Shown in pieces: positions 1 through 9,034 of a stretch of DNA of 64,000 bases; the stretch's first letter is position 1, and the number at the start of each line of letters is the position of its first letter. The DNA is taken from positions 211,828-275,827 of the forward strand of contig NZ_SJOJ01000003.1 in the NCBI RefSeq assembly GCF_004330295.1, written 5' to 3'. A model generated the notes under the pieces. It was given only the letters and a program-made list of their open reading frames with translations, searched no databases and had not been told where the DNA came from. Source of the DNA: Rahnella victoriana (GTDB lineage Bacteria; Pseudomonadota; Gammaproteobacteria; Enterobacterales; Enterobacteriaceae). The translations under genes and the position numbers were made by a program.

Positions 1-933
1 CAGACTGACCACTAATATAATTTTTCGCGACAGCAATAAACGGCCGGTAATATTGAAAATCTTATCGGAAATATAACCACCGAGTGCCAGACCGACAAAA
101 CCGACAATCCACGGAATAACCGTCGTCAGGCTCATCTCTTTAATATTCAGACCATGTGCCTGCACCAGATAAGCCGGGAACCAGCTGAGGAAGAAGAATA
201 AAATATAGTTGTAGCAGAAGAAGGCAAAAGCCGTCACCAGGATAATCGGCTGACGTAAATAATAGCCCAGACCGTGTGCTGCCTGCGCCAGATCTTCTTC
301 TTCGCTGATGTTTTCATTCTTCATCTGATCCACTAAACGTAATTCTTCCGGCGAGACACGTTTACTCTTCAGCGGATTATCTGCCACGGTGAAGAACCAG
401 ACGGCCATCCAGACAATCCCGATAGCGGCAATCACCATAAAGGCCGGACGCCAGCCAAAGGAGATCGCCAGATACCCGACAATCGGGCCGGCGACCGCGC
501 CACCAAGGGGGGAACCGGCGCTCAGCAAGCCCATCGCAGTGGCCGCCTGTTTCTTCGGGAACCAGCCGTTGATCATCTTATTGGCGGAGGCGCAAATCGG
601 GCCTTCGGCCATGCCGAATAATACCCGCAGGATCAGCATGGAATAAAAGCCGGTGGCGATGGCCGTCATGCCGCAAAATACTGACCATAATCCGACGGCT
701 AATCCCATAACCAGCGTCGGGCCGAATTTATCGACGGCCAGACCACCGATAAAGTTAAAGATCGCATAACCAAAGAAGAAGCTGCCAAATATCATGCCGA
801 ATTGTTCGGGATTAATGGTCAGTTCTTTTTCAATCATCGGAACAGTAATCGACAGCGCAACGCGGTCGAGGTAATTGATCATGTAAACCAGAAACAGCAG
901 GAATACGATGATCCAGCGTAGGTTCTTAAACAT
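1..933 (-). CDS. MFS transporter, anion:cation symporter family (3' part outside window)
   Basis: The frame opens at an ATG read on the minus strand (CAT at 931-933) and runs 311 codons without a stop to the window edge, so the C-terminal part is missing. It begins MFKNLRWIIVFLLFLVYMIN, then NYLDRVALS, a typical start for sugar-acid carriers of the ExuT/GudP/DgoT group, and has alternating hydrophobic helices plus the cytoplasmic loop after helix 6. It lies downstream of the rspB- and rspA-like genes on the same strand, 122 bases from rspB, so it is probably the uptake component of that operon (hexuronate or aldonate). The substrate is inferred from context only. Confidence 0.85.
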   Translation of the reverse strand, partial: MFKNLRWIIVFLLFLVYMINYLDRVALSITVPMIEKELTINPEQFGMIFGSFFFGYAIFNFIGGLAVDKFGPTLVMGLAVGLWSVFCGMTAIATGFYSMLILRVLFGMAEGPICASANKMINGWFPKKQAATAMGLLSAGSPLGGAVAGPIVGYLAISFGWRPAFMVIAAIGIVWMAVWFFTVADNPLKSKRVSPEELRLVDQMKNENISEEEDLAQAAHGLGYYLRQPIILVTAFAFFCYNYILFFFLSWFPAYLVQAHGLNIKEMSLTTVIPWIVGFVGLALGGYISDKIFNITGRLLLSRKIILVVSL

Positions 934-1004
934 AGATGAGTGCTCCACTTGTGGTGTCGTTTTAATAGTGTTGCGTTTTTATAGGTAGAATATGAGGTAC
1001 GGCA

Positions 1005-1033
1005 GACGGGGAGATATTTGGAATCTTCCCGTC
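1005..1033 (-). other. Intercistronic hairpin between rspB-like and MFS genes
   Basis: An 11-bp stem with one G-T pair (GACGGGGAGAT / ATCTTCCCGTC, loop of 7) sits between the rspB stop and the MFS start. No T-run follows it on the minus strand, so it looks more like an RNA stability or partial attenuation element than an intrinsic terminator. Its role is not shown by sequence. Confidence 0.5.
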
Positions 1034-1055
1034 TTCTTTCAAAAATAACGATTCA

Positions 1056-2069
1056 TCAGAATGTCAGTAAAACCTTGCAGCAGGAACGCTGATCTTTCTC
1101 AAACAGCGTTAACGCCGCTTCGACTTCGCTGGCGGGCATCCAGTGCGTCACCAGCTTTTCAGGTGCGATTTTCCCTTGTTCCATCCACTCAATCACCTGC
1201 GGGAACCGGTGGCTGTTGAGACGTGAAGAAAACAGTGAAATCTCTTTGCTGGTAATGCTTTGCTGCGTTACCTGGCTGGGTTCCCCCGAGAAACCCATCA
1301 TACCAATCCGGGCTGCCGGTGAGGCCAGCAGAATGGCTTCCTGCAAAATTGCCGGATGGCAGGCGGCATCCACGATAAGCGTCGGACGCACGCCTTCTGC
1401 GGCCAGTTCATCCGCCACGCTGCGTTCGCTGTTGTTGATGATCCAGTCCGCGCCGCTGGCCTGTGCCATCTGCAACCGCTCGTCAATACGATCGGCGACA
1501 ATCACTTTCTGTACGCCATACACGCCTTTCAGCACCTGAATCACCGTCAGCCCCATCGGGCCTGCGCCGTAAATCAGCGCGGTATCCTGCGGCGTCGGCT
1601 GAAGAAACGCCGTGATATTGGCGGCGATAGTAAAGGGTTCGACCATACTGGCGAGTTTGTCCGGTATCGCCGCAGGCACCACATAAGCGTTTGTCGCGGG
1701 CGCACAGGCATAATCGCTGAAACCGCCGTCACGGTGGACGCCGATCACCTGCAGTTCGGCGCAGACATTCGGCCGGCCAATCGAACACGGATAACAATGT
1801 CCGCAGCTGACCACCGGATCGACAACAACCCGCTCGCCAATCCTGCTGGCGTTTACGCCTTCGCCGACACTGTCGATGTGGCCGAAGAACTCATGGCCGA
1901 TCACCCGCGGATATTTCGCAAACGGATTGTGGCCGTGATAGATATGAACATCTGAACCGCAGATGCCCGCATGACTCACCCGAACTCGTACCTCGCCGGC
2001 GGCAGGTACCGGCAAAGCACGTTGCTCGATGACTAACTTTCCGGGTTCTTGTATTACAACGCTGTTCAT
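1056..2069 (-). CDS. rspB: Zinc-binding alcohol dehydrogenase, RspB-like
   Basis: A 337-residue medium-chain dehydrogenase. The catalytic zinc site is visible (AGICGSDVHIYHGHNPF, then GHEFFGHID) along with the structural zinc cysteines (CGHCYPCSIGRPNVC) and the nucleotide-binding GAGPMGL motif in the second half. I start it at MNSVVIQ (2069): an upstream ATG would overlap the end of the rspA-like gene, whereas this start leaves an 11-base gap and has a GGGAG ribosome site. It probably oxidises a sugar acid or alditol to a keto acid that the adjacent dehydratase can use, or the reverse. Family assignment is firm; the substrate is inferred from the neighbour. Confidence 0.88.
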   Translation of the reverse strand: MNSVVIQEPGKLVIEQRALPVPAAGEVRVRVSHAGICGSDVHIYHGHNPFAKYPRVIGHEFFGHIDSVGEGVNASRIGERVVVDPVVSCGHCYPCSIGRPNVCAELQVIGVHRDGGFSDYACAPATNAYVVPAAIPDKLASMVEPFTIAANITAFLQPTPQDTALIYGAGPMGLTVIQVLKGVYGVQKVIVADRIDERLQMAQASGADWIINNSERSVADELAAEGVRPTLIVDAACHPAILQEAILLASPAARIGMMGFSGEPSQVTQQSITSKEISLFSSRLNSHRFPQVIEWMEQGKIAPEKLVTHWMPASEVEAALTLFEKDQRSCCKVLLTF

Positions 2070-2080
2070 GTTTCGCTCCC

Positions 2081-3295
2081 TTACCAGTTCCACAACGTAC
2101 CGTCATCCAGACGGGCCACCGGCAGATATGCCGGTTCGTACGGATATTTCGCCGCCAGCTTTTCGTCGAACTCAATGCCCAGCCCCGGTTTTTCACCCGG
2201 ATGCATGTGGCCGTTGTCGAACGTCCAGTTATGCGGAAAGACTTCCAGCATCTGCTCGGAATAACCCATGTATTCCTGCACGCCGAAGTTTGGCACCCAC
2301 AGATCGAAGTGCAGGGCGGCGGCCATACAAACGGGTGAAAGGTCGGAAGGGCCGTGAGAGCCGGTGCGCACCTGATACAGCGAGGCGAAATCTGCAATCC
2401 GGCGCATGCCGGTGATGCCGCCTGCATGGGTGATCGTGGTGCGGATGTAATCGATCAGCTGTTCTTCAATCAGCTGTTTGCAATCCCAGATGCTGTTGAA
2501 CACTTCGCCGACCGCAATTGGCGTTACCGTATGCTGGCGGATCAAACGGAAGCATTCCTGATTTTCCGCCGGAGTCGGATCCTCCATCCAGAACAGGCGA
2601 TATTCTTCGATACTTTTGCCAAAACGCGCGGCTTCGATTGGCGTCAGGCGATGGTGCATGTCGTGCAGCAGGTGTTCATCAAAACCGAATTTATTGCGCA
2701 CGGCTTCAAACAGTTTTGGCGTGAAATCGAGGTATTTTTCGGTCGACCATAACTGCTCTTCCGGCCAGTTACCTTTCGTCGCCGGTTCGTAAGCCAGGCC
2801 TTTGCCTTTCGCCATGCCGTAAGTGGTTTTCATGCCCGGAACCCCGCATTGCGCGCGGATCGCCTTGAAGCCCAGTTCTTTGTGTCTGGCGTAATCGTCC
2901 AGCACTTCGTCAATGGAATGGCCGGTGGTGTGACAGTACACCATGACGCCGGTACGGGATGCGCCGCCGAGCAATTGATAAAGCGGCATATTGGCGGCTT
3001 TGGCTTTGATGTCCCACAGTGCCGTGTCTACCGCCGAAATCGCAGACATCGTGACCGGGCCACGACGCCAGTACGCGCCTTTGTAGAAAAACTGCCAGAT
3101 GTCTTCAATCTGATGTGCATCGCGGCCGATCAATTGCGGGCAGACATGATCTTTCAGGTATGACGCGACCGGCAATTCACGGCCATTCAGCGTGGCATCA
3201 CCAATGCCGGTCAGCCCGCTGTCGGTGGTGATTTTCAACGTAACAAAGTTGCGCCCCGGGCAAGTAACAAACACTTCAGCATTCACGATTTTCAT
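2081..3295 (-). CDS. rspA: Mannonate dehydratase family protein RspA
   Basis: 404 residues, the usual length of the ManD/RspA branch of the enolase superfamily. The N-terminal capping domain begins [20 protein letters not shown]. The barrel carries the expected acid metal ligands ([18 protein letters not shown]) and the DMHHRLTP and GSHGPSDL segments characteristic of this group. These enzymes dehydrate D-mannonate or D-gluconate to 2-keto-3-deoxygluconate, though RspA proteins proper are often very slow. First gene of the minus-strand set rspA-rspB-MFS, which together reads as a sugar-acid catabolic operon. The actual substrate cannot be told from sequence. Confidence 0.9.
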   Translation of the reverse strand: MKIVNAEVFVTCPGRNFVTLKITTDSGLTGIGDATLNGRELPVASYLKDHVCPQLIGRDAHQIEDIWQFFYKGAYWRRGPVTMSAISAVDTALWDIKAKAANMPLYQLLGGASRTGVMVYCHTTGHSIDEVLDDYARHKELGFKAIRAQCGVPGMKTTYGMAKGKGLAYEPATKGNWPEEQLWSTEKYLDFTPKLFEAVRNKFGFDEHLLHDMHHRLTPIEAARFGKSIEEYRLFWMEDPTPAENQECFRLIRQHTVTPIAVGEVFNSIWDCKQLIEEQLIDYIRTTITHAGGITGMRRIADFASLYQVRTGSHGPSDLSPVCMAAALHFDLWVPNFGVQEYMGYSEQMLEVFPHNWTFDNGHMHPGEKPGLGIEFDEKLAAKYPYEPAYLPVARLDDGTLWNW

Positions 3296-3470
3296 CGGTT
3301 ACGACCTTCTGCAGTAAAAGTAAGATGCATTTTCTTTGGTTATAAATACGCCAGATGCTAACTACCATACAAGTATGCTGATCGTTTTTTGCCGGAGAAG
3401 ATCACACTTTGTTGCGGGAAAGTGAACGTGGAAGGAAGAAAATAAGAGAGTAATAATGGGCAGAAGGTAT
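3296..3470 (-). promoter_or_regulatory. Upstream region of rspA operon with operator-like repeat
   Basis: Gene-free stretch before rspA. It holds an inverted repeat CATAC-AA-GTATG at 3366-3377, the size and spacing of GntR/FadR-type operators, and about 30 bases further upstream a TGTGATCT half-site on the minus strand (3399-3407) resembling half of a CRP site. Known rspAB operons respond to a GntR-family repressor (RspR) and to carbon supply, so both are plausible, but no regulator gene is in the window. Confidence 0.35.
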
Positions 3471-3498
3471 CAATAAAAAGCCTCCGTAAGAGGAGGCT
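3470..3498 (-). terminator. Intrinsic terminator of yegS
   Basis: Read on the minus strand: AGCCTCC, six-base loop, GGAGGCT, then TTTTTATTG. A 7-bp stem with a T-run about 100 bases past the yegS stop. Confidence 0.8.
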
Positions 3499-3597
3499 GC
3501 GGGAGTTATACCGTTTTCTGATAATTCCCGATGAGTGTGAAACAAATCTCCGCAGAGGGATCACAGTACCGGGAATGAACCATAAGGCGGATGAATA

Positions 3598-4485
3598 TCA
3601 GCCGAGCAGTTCGCAGTGCGGCGGTAAACGGCACTGAATCGCATCCGGCAACACTTCGATACGGAAATGTGTGCCGGTCAGCGGTTCGCCATCAAGGTTG
3701 AAGGTCATGTCGTGCGGCGCGGTAATTTCCAGCCACGGCAGACTGGCAGAAACGATATTTTTGTTTTCTTCGTTATTGATCAGACTGCGTAGGAAAGAGG
3801 GCAACAACTCTTCTGACGTCAGAAGACGCAACTGTAGCAGGCCATCGTTAATCAGGGCATCGGGGCAAATTTGTTGTCCGCCACCTGCCTGGCGGCCATT
3901 ACCGATACCGATCACCAGCGCGTCACCTTCCCAGCTGAAATCCGGCCCGGTAATCTCGCAGCGGTCGGCTTTAAGCGTATCGAGGCGCAGAAGTCCGTGA
4001 ATAAAGTACGAAACGCCGCCCAGCGCGGCTTTCAGTTTTTCCGGCGTTTCCGTGGTGATACGCGTGCCAAAGCCGCCGGTCGCCATGTTGATGAAGAAAT
4101 GCTGGTCGTTGACGCGCGCCAGATCGATATCAACCGCTTTGCCTTTTACCGCCAGCTGTAATGCCTGTTCAGGCACCGGAGGAATATTGCAGGCGGTGGC
4201 GAAATCATTAGCCGTCCCCAGCGGAACAATCCCCAGTACCGGCTTGATGCCGGGAAGTTGCGCCAGCGCACCGGCCACTTCGTTGATGGTGCCGTCGCCG
4301 CCCCCGGCGATCACGGTTTCACAGCCCAGTTCGACGGCTTCAGCAACGTATCGCGCGGCATCGCCATGTTCCCAGGTGACCCGCACACTCAGCTCCACGC
4401 CTTCGGCGCGCAGCGCGCTCACCGCTTCACGCAGTTCTTCGATGGCTGCGCCTTTTCCATTCAAAATCAGCAGTGCTGTGGTCAT
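3598..4485 (-). CDS. yegS: Lipid kinase YegS
   Basis: 295 residues, close to E. coli YegS. The diacylglycerol-kinase catalytic domain fills the N-terminal half with the diagnostic [14 protein letters not shown] nucleotide-binding loop near residues 61-74 and LGTANDFA shortly after. The C-terminal half is the beta-sandwich substrate domain ([23 protein letters not shown]). YegS phosphorylates lipids such as phosphatidylglycerol in vitro and is metal-dependent; its physiological substrate is unsettled. Start at 4485 has AGGAG seven bases upstream. A Fur-box-like sequence lies about 160 bases upstream. Confidence 0.95.
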   Translation of the reverse strand: MTTALLILNGKGAAIEELREAVSALRAEGVELSVRVTWEHGDAARYVAEAVELGCETVIAGGGDGTINEVAGALAQLPGIKPVLGIVPLGTANDFATACNIPPVPEQALQLAVKGKAVDIDLARVNDQHFFINMATGGFGTRITTETPEKLKAALGGVSYFIHGLLRLDTLKADRCEITGPDFSWEGDALVIGIGNGRQAGGGQQICPDALINDGLLQLRLLTSEELLPSFLRSLINNEENKNIVSASLPWLEITAPHDMTFNLDGEPLTGTHFRIEVLPDAIQCRLPPHCELLG

Positions 4486-4641
4486 GTACGCTCCTTTTAT
4501 CTATACATATCTACCATAGATGAAAAGTCCCATATTTGGCTATCAGATTAATCAGCGAATGATTTATTCATACGGAAAATAATTTCACTTAAATTAATTC
4601 AATATTTCGTTTATTTTTTGACGCGGTTTTTTATTAATACG

Positions 4642-4660
4642 GATAATCATTATCGTTATT
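4642..4660. promoter_or_regulatory. Candidate Fur-binding site
   Basis: GATAATCATTATCGTTATT. The reverse complement matches 16 of 19 positions of the classical Fur box GATAATGATAATCATTATC. It lies between the CyaR terminator and yegS, about 157 bases before the yegS start, in very AT-rich DNA. Site match only; chance occurrence in AT-rich DNA is possible. Confidence 0.4.
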
Positions 4661-4699
4661 AACAAACCGAAAGAAGAGGGTGTTAGCAGGCTGAAAACT

Positions 4700-4787
4700 A
4701 AAAGAAAAGCCAGCTCAAGGGAGATTGAGCTGGCCAAGGAGGTGGTTCCTAGTGTAGTCCGGTGCTTTATTTTGCATTCGAAGTAAA
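4700..4787 (-). ncRNA. cyaR: CyaR (RyeE) small regulatory RNA
   Basis: Read on the minus strand this carries the invariant CyaR core AGGAACCACCTCCTT (4736-4750), then a hairpin with the conserved loop segment AATCTCCCTT between arms GCCAGCTCAA and TTGAGCTGGC (4709-4734), then TTTTCTTTT. In E. coli CyaR lies directly downstream of yegQ on the same strand, exactly as here. The terminator stem differs from E. coli in sequence but keeps pairing. CyaR is an Hfq-dependent, CRP-activated RNA that represses ompX, luxS, nadE and others by pairing through the CCACCTCC region. The 5' end is estimated by analogy with the E. coli RNA; another 7-bp inverted repeat (GCATTCG/CGAATGC, 4775-4797) lies at that end. 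Confidence 0.9.
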
Positions 4788-4855
4788 TTGCGAATGCATA
4801 TTAACCAGCTCCACCAAAAATAGATGTGATCGGCTCCTTATTTTCGAATAAATCC

Positions 4856-6241
4856 TTATTTCGCGTGCGGATCACGGGTGTCAGTATTTTCCAGATTACG
4901 CAACAAAATGGCGAACTCAAGGCTGACATCTTCCGGCAACGCGACATACACGATGTGCCCGTTGCCCGGTGCGACATCCACCGGCTGTCCTTTTTTATTG
5001 CGCAGGGCCTCCAGTTTGAACTGGACGTTGCCCTGTGGCGTCATCATTTCCACGCTGTCGCCGACGCTGAATTTATTCTTCACATCGATTTCAGCCCAGC
5101 CATCCACGCGGTTGCCGGTGAATTCACCGACAAACTGCTGGCGGTCGCTGACGGAGAAACCGTATTCGTAGTTTTGCTGCGCGTCATGGGTATGGCGGCG
5201 CAGGAAACCTTCGGTATAACCACGGTGTGCCAGCCCTTCCAGCGTGGAGAGCAGCGTCGGGTCAAAAGGCTTTCCGGCGACGGCGTCATCAATGGCGCGG
5301 CGGTAAACCTGCGCGGTGCGGGCGCAATAATAGAAGGATTTGGTACGGCCTTCGATTTTCAGTGAGTGCACGCCCATTTTCGTCAACGTTTCGACATGCT
5401 GAATGGCGCGCAGATCTTTGGAATTCATAATATAGGTGCCATGTTCGTCTTCAAAGGCACTCATATATTCACCCGGACGCATCGCTTCTTCCAGCATAAA
5501 GACTTTGTCCGTCGGCTGGCCGATGCCTAATGTTGGCTCCGGCGCGTCAACCTGCTGAACGGGGATCGGCTCGTGCTGATGCACAATATTGCCGACAGCG
5601 TCTTCTTTACCTTCCTGAACTTTATATTCCCAGCGACAGGCGTTGGTACAGGTGCCCTGATTCGGGTCACGTTTATTGATGTAGCCGGAAAGCAGACAGC
5701 GGCCGGAATACGCCATGCACAGCGCACCGTGGACGAAGATCTCGATCTCCATATCCGGCACCTGAGCGCGGATCTCGGCGATCTCTTCCAGCGACAGTTC
5801 ACGCGATAAAATCACCCGCGTCAGCCCCATTTGTTTCCAGAATTTCACCGTCGCCCAGTTAACGGCGTTAGCCTGCACCGACAGATGAATATCCATCTGC
5901 GGGAAGGCTTCACGCACCATCATGATCAGCCCCGGATCGGACATGATCAGGGCATCCGGCCCCATGTCGATCACGGGCTGTAAATCACGGATAAAGGTTT
6001 TCAGTTTGGCGTTGTGCGGCGCGATATTCACCACCACGTAGAATTTTTTACCTAAGGCATGGGCCTCGTTGATGCCGGTTTCCAGATTCTGGTGGTTAAA
6101 TTCGTTATTACGTACGCGCAGGCTGTAGCGCGGCTGACCGGCATACACGGCATCGGCGCCATAGGCGAACGCATAACGCATATTTTTCAGGGAGCCGGCA
6201 GGGGAGAGCAGTTCCGGAACAAAAGAATCGCGGGTAAACAT
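4856..6241 (-). CDS. trhP: tRNA hydroxylation protein TrhP (YegQ), U32 peptidase family
   Basis: About 461 residues from the ATG at 6241; an upstream in-frame ATG at 6262 is possible, but E. coli YegQ matches from near the later one (PELLSPAGSLKNMRYAFAYGAD). The U32-family signature region with its conserved cysteines is present (EIFVHGALCMAYSGRCLLSG, then DPNQGTCTNACRWEY), followed by the C-terminal segment with RHTHDAQQNYEYG. The protein works in prephenate-dependent formation of 5-hydroxyuridine at tRNA position 34 and was long annotated as a collagenase-like protease. It stands alone with CyaR immediately downstream. Confidence 0.95.
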   Translation of the reverse strand: MFTRDSFVPELLSPAGSLKNMRYAFAYGADAVYAGQPRYSLRVRNNEFNHQNLETGINEAHALGKKFYVVVNIAPHNAKLKTFIRDLQPVIDMGPDALIMSDPGLIMMVREAFPQMDIHLSVQANAVNWATVKFWKQMGLTRVILSRELSLEEIAEIRAQVPDMEIEIFVHGALCMAYSGRCLLSGYINKRDPNQGTCTNACRWEYKVQEGKEDAVGNIVHQHEPIPVQQVDAPEPTLGIGQPTDKVFMLEEAMRPGEYMSAFEDEHGTYIMNSKDLRAIQHVETLTKMGVHSLKIEGRTKSFYYCARTAQVYRRAIDDAVAGKPFDPTLLSTLEGLAHRGYTEGFLRRHTHDAQQNYEYGFSVSDRQQFVGEFTGNRVDGWAEIDVKNKFSVGDSVEMMTPQGNVQFKLEALRNKKGQPVDVAPGNGHIVYVALPEDVSLEFAILLRNLENTDTRDPHAK

Positions 6242-6426
6242 AGTCAATCTCAGTCTGATCACAGGTCAGGGCCGTCCCGGATGCGGGGCGACGAAAGGTC
6301 AGAATTGTAACGTCTGAGTTGACTGAAAGCAGCCGGTTTGTGTGGGTATTTGAGGTTTTAGCGGGTCAGATCAATTTTTGTATCCTGAGGCTGCAAACGG
6401 AAATATGCAGCCCCGGGATAAAGGGA

Positions 6427-6774
6427 TCAGGCAATCTGCTGGGTAAGATCGCGGATCTCCGGGCTTAACCCGTTTTTGATGACGGACTGCACCCCTTTCT
6501 TAGCCGCGCTCAGCGTGGTGTACATCTCGCTGACGCCAATGACCTGATGGTTTTTTGCTTTCAAGACGAAATAAAACTGCCCGTCTTTTGAGGGCTTAAC
6601 TTCATACTGCGATTCTTCGGCTGCATTGTTTTGTACCGATAAGATGCCGTTTTCAGCGGATGCTTTGCTGGCATACATTTCGCTGGTGAGAATAATCTCT
6701 CCATTACCGGCTTTAAGGATAAAGTGATATTGCCCGTTCCTCGCCTTAGTCAGATCGTAGTGACCATTAGCCAT
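6427..6774 (-). CDS. yegP: YegP family protein (DUF1508 repeat protein)
   Basis: 115 residues made of two tandem copies of the roughly 48-residue DUF1508 unit: the first around GQYHFILKAGNGEIILTSEMY, the second around GQFYFVLKAKNHQVIGVSEMY. I start at MANGHYDL (6774) because GGAG lies nine bases upstream; an earlier ATG at 6789 would add five residues and would use up that ribosome site. E. coli YegP is 110 residues and sits beside baeR as here. The function is unknown; the fold binds no known ligand that I can infer. Confidence 0.9.
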   Translation of the reverse strand: MANGHYDLTKARNGQYHFILKAGNGEIILTSEMYASKASAENGILSVQNNAAEESQYEVKPSKDGQFYFVLKAKNHQVIGVSEMYTTLSAAKKGVQSVIKNGLSPEIRDLTQQIA

Positions 6775-6928
6775 AAAGGTAATCTCCATAAGAGGGGTTA
6801 TTTTCCAGAGATAAGTGTAGTTAATGGAAACTTTTTCGCGGCGATAGCGGAAATTTAAGGTATGAAATGTGAACTGGCCGACAGACTTTCAGCAACTTTA
6901 CAAAACTCAATTGCCGGCCAGAATAACG

Positions 6929-7648
6929 TTAAACCAGATGGCAGGGTTCGGCTTCCCAGCGGTAGCCGACGCCATAGACGGCGCGGATAAAGGCTTTTTC
7001 GCCGTCGAGGGATTCGAGTTTGCGGCGCAGATTTTTGATGTGGCTGTCGATGGTGCGGTCCGTCACCACGCGGTAATCATCATAGAGATTATTGAGCAGC
7101 ACCTCGCGGGTGAAAACGTAGCCCGGTTTCACCGACAGGGTTTTCAGCAGACGGAATTCCGCAGGCGTCAGCTCAAGCTCATGCCCCTGGAAGGTGGCGC
7201 GAAAGCGGGCTTCATCAATGTGCAGACCGGTTTCTTTTGCCACATGTTCATCGGGACGTACGCAACGGCGCAGGATCACTTTGACGCGCGCCACCACTTC
7301 CCGCGGGCTGTAAGGTTTGCAGATGTAATCATCGGCACCGATTTCCAGCCCGAGCAGACGGTCAATTTCTTCCGTTTTGGCGGTCACCATCATGACTGGC
7401 ACATCGGAGAACTGGCGGATGTCGCGGCAGATCGATAAACCACTGCTGCCCGGCAGCATCAGATCCAGCAGGATCAGCGCCGGAGGCTGGGTTTTCACCA
7501 GCGTAATCACATCGTGACCGTCGGGCAGCCATTGCGTGGCATAGCCCGCCGCTTCGAGATAGTCGATCAGCAACTGGGCGAGTTTCGGTTCGTCTTCCAC
7601 GATCAGAATTTTCAACGGCGCAGGGCCGGACAGTACAGAGTCGTTCAT
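6929..7648 (-). CDS. baeR: Response regulator BaeR
   Basis: 239 residues, OmpR/PhoB family. The receiver domain has the acidic pocket (VEDEP), phospho-acceptor Asp62 (LLDLMLPG), TAK and the [17 protein letters not shown] segment specific to BaeR. A winged-helix DNA-binding domain follows from about residue 140. BaeR activates envelope-stress and efflux genes (mdtABC, acrD, spy in E. coli) on phosphorylation by BaeS. Its ATG follows the baeS stop codon immediately (TGA-ATG), so the two are translationally coupled. It is the last gene of the mdtD-baeS-baeR operon. Confidence 0.96.
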   Translation of the reverse strand: MNDSVLSGPAPLKILIVEDEPKLAQLLIDYLEAAGYATQWLPDGHDVITLVKTQPPALILLDLMLPGSSGLSICRDIRQFSDVPVMMVTAKTEEIDRLLGLEIGADDYICKPYSPREVVARVKVILRRCVRPDEHVAKETGLHIDEARFRATFQGHELELTPAEFRLLKTLSVKPGYVFTREVLLNNLYDDYRVVTDRTIDSHIKNLRRKLESLDGEKAFIRAVYGVGYRWEAEPCHLV

Positions 7649-9034
7649 TCAGTTTCTCGGGCCATGTGGAACAGAAAGTGGCAGGACGATCGTAATACGA
7701 ACGCCCCCGGCGGGGGAGTGGCTGGCGCTAATCTGCCCGCCGTGCGCTTCAACGATATTCTGGCAAATCGCCAGACCTAAACCGGAACCGCCGCTGGCGC
7801 GGTTGCGCGAGCCTTCGGTGCGGTAGAAGCGTTCGAAAATACGGATCAGCTGTTCATCGCTGATGCCCGGCGCGCTGTCCTGAAAAATCAGATGCAGCGA
7901 TTTGTCGCGGATTTCGCCCAGAATTTCCAGGCCACCGTTCGGGTCAGTATAGCGCAGACTGTTTTCCAGCAGATTATTGAAAAGTTGCGACAACCGCTGC
8001 GGATCACCAAATACGTCTGCTTTTTCAGGCAACTGGCTGGTGAGCGTGAGCTGTTTACTGTGGAAGCGATCCCGTGAACCGGCTTCCGCCAGCTGGACAA
8101 GATGCACCACATCGGTGTCCACCTTGCGATAGGCCAGCGCACCCGCATCCGACAGCGAAAGCTGATGCAGGTCGTCCACCAGTTTGGTCAGAATCGCCAC
8201 TTCAGATTGCAGAGACTCCAGCGAACCGACACTCATTTTGCGCACGCCGTCCTGCATGGCTTCCAGCTCACCGCGCAACACCGCCAGCGGCGTGCGCAGT
8301 TCATGGGAAATATCCGCCATAAATGCCCGGCGCATTTGCTCGTTTTTTTCCAGCGTCATCGCCAGCTGGTTGAAATCCTGCGCCAGTTTTCCCAGCTCAT
8401 CTTCACTGTCGACTTTTACCCGGGTGCTGAAATCTCCGGCAGCCAGCTGATGGGTACCGTTCACCAGACGCTTAACCGGCGCGAGCATTCCCCGTGAGAG
8501 CACCCAGGTGACGGCGGCGGCCAGTAACGCGGTGAAAGCGACAATAATCCAGCTGGTCTGGCTTTGCTGGCGTTCGAAATTGATATCGGCATTGCGCGTC
8601 AGACGTTCGGCGGGAGTGGAGATCACCGAGCCTATCATCACGCCGTCAACGGTCATCACCCGACGCGGGCCTTGCAGATCGGGCGGAACCGGCTGGTCAT
8701 ACCCGCCGATGCGGCGATCATGACTGTCGAGGATCCAGAACTTTGTCCGCCAGCCTTGCGGCGGCATTTTCTCGCTGCTGGTCTGGTCAAACGAACGCAT
8801 CAGCTGATAGATCAGCCGGTCATTTTTTTCCAGAAAATCCCAGCTGCCGTGTTGTTTGTACTGCTCCTGCAGGGTGTCGGCCAGCAAGGCAACGCGCTGT
8901 TCGTTACTCTGACGGATGTAGTCGATAAAGCCCCGTTCGAAGCTCATCCGCACGCCCCAGTTCATGGTGATTAACACCAGCGCGCAGGTACAAAAGATGG
9001 CCATAAACAGCTTGGCGGTAATACCAGGTTTCAT
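7649..9034 (-). CDS. baeS: Sensor histidine kinase BaeS
   Basis: 461 residues. One transmembrane helix near residues 8-27, a periplasmic sensor of roughly 130 residues, a second helix near 161-180, then HAMP, the dimerisation/phosphotransfer box [16 protein letters not shown] with His244, and the ATP-binding lobe ([26 protein letters not shown]). BaeS senses envelope damage by indole, tannins, metals and spheroplasting and phosphorylates BaeR. Its start codon overlaps the mdtD stop (ATGA), showing the operon arrangement mdtD-baeS-baeR. Confidence 0.96.
   Translation of the reverse strand: MKPGITAKLFMAIFCTCALVLITMNWGVRMSFERGFIDYIRQSNEQRVALLADTLQEQYKQHGSWDFLEKNDRLIYQLMRSFDQTSSEKMPPQGWRTKFWILDSHDRRIGGYDQPVPPDLQGPRRVMTVDGVMIGSVISTPAERLTRNADINFERQQSQTSWIIVAFTALLAAAVTWVLSRGMLAPVKRLVNGTHQLAAGDFSTRVKVDSEDELGKLAQDFNQLAMTLEKNEQMRRAFMADISHELRTPLAVLRGELEAMQDGVRKMSVGSLESLQSEVAILTKLVDDLHQLSLSDAGALAYRKVDTDVVHLVQLAEAGSRDRFHSKQLTLTSQLPEKADVFGDPQRLSQLFNNLLENSLRYTDPNGGLEILGEIRDKSLHLIFQDSAPGISDEQLIRIFERFYRTEGSRNRASGGSGLGLAICQNIVEAHGGQISASHSPAGGVRITIVLPLSVPHGPRN

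Noticed and set aside
3358..3564. 68-codon minus-strand frame between rspA and yegS
   Set aside because: Runs through the yegS terminator hairpin and has no ribosome site.
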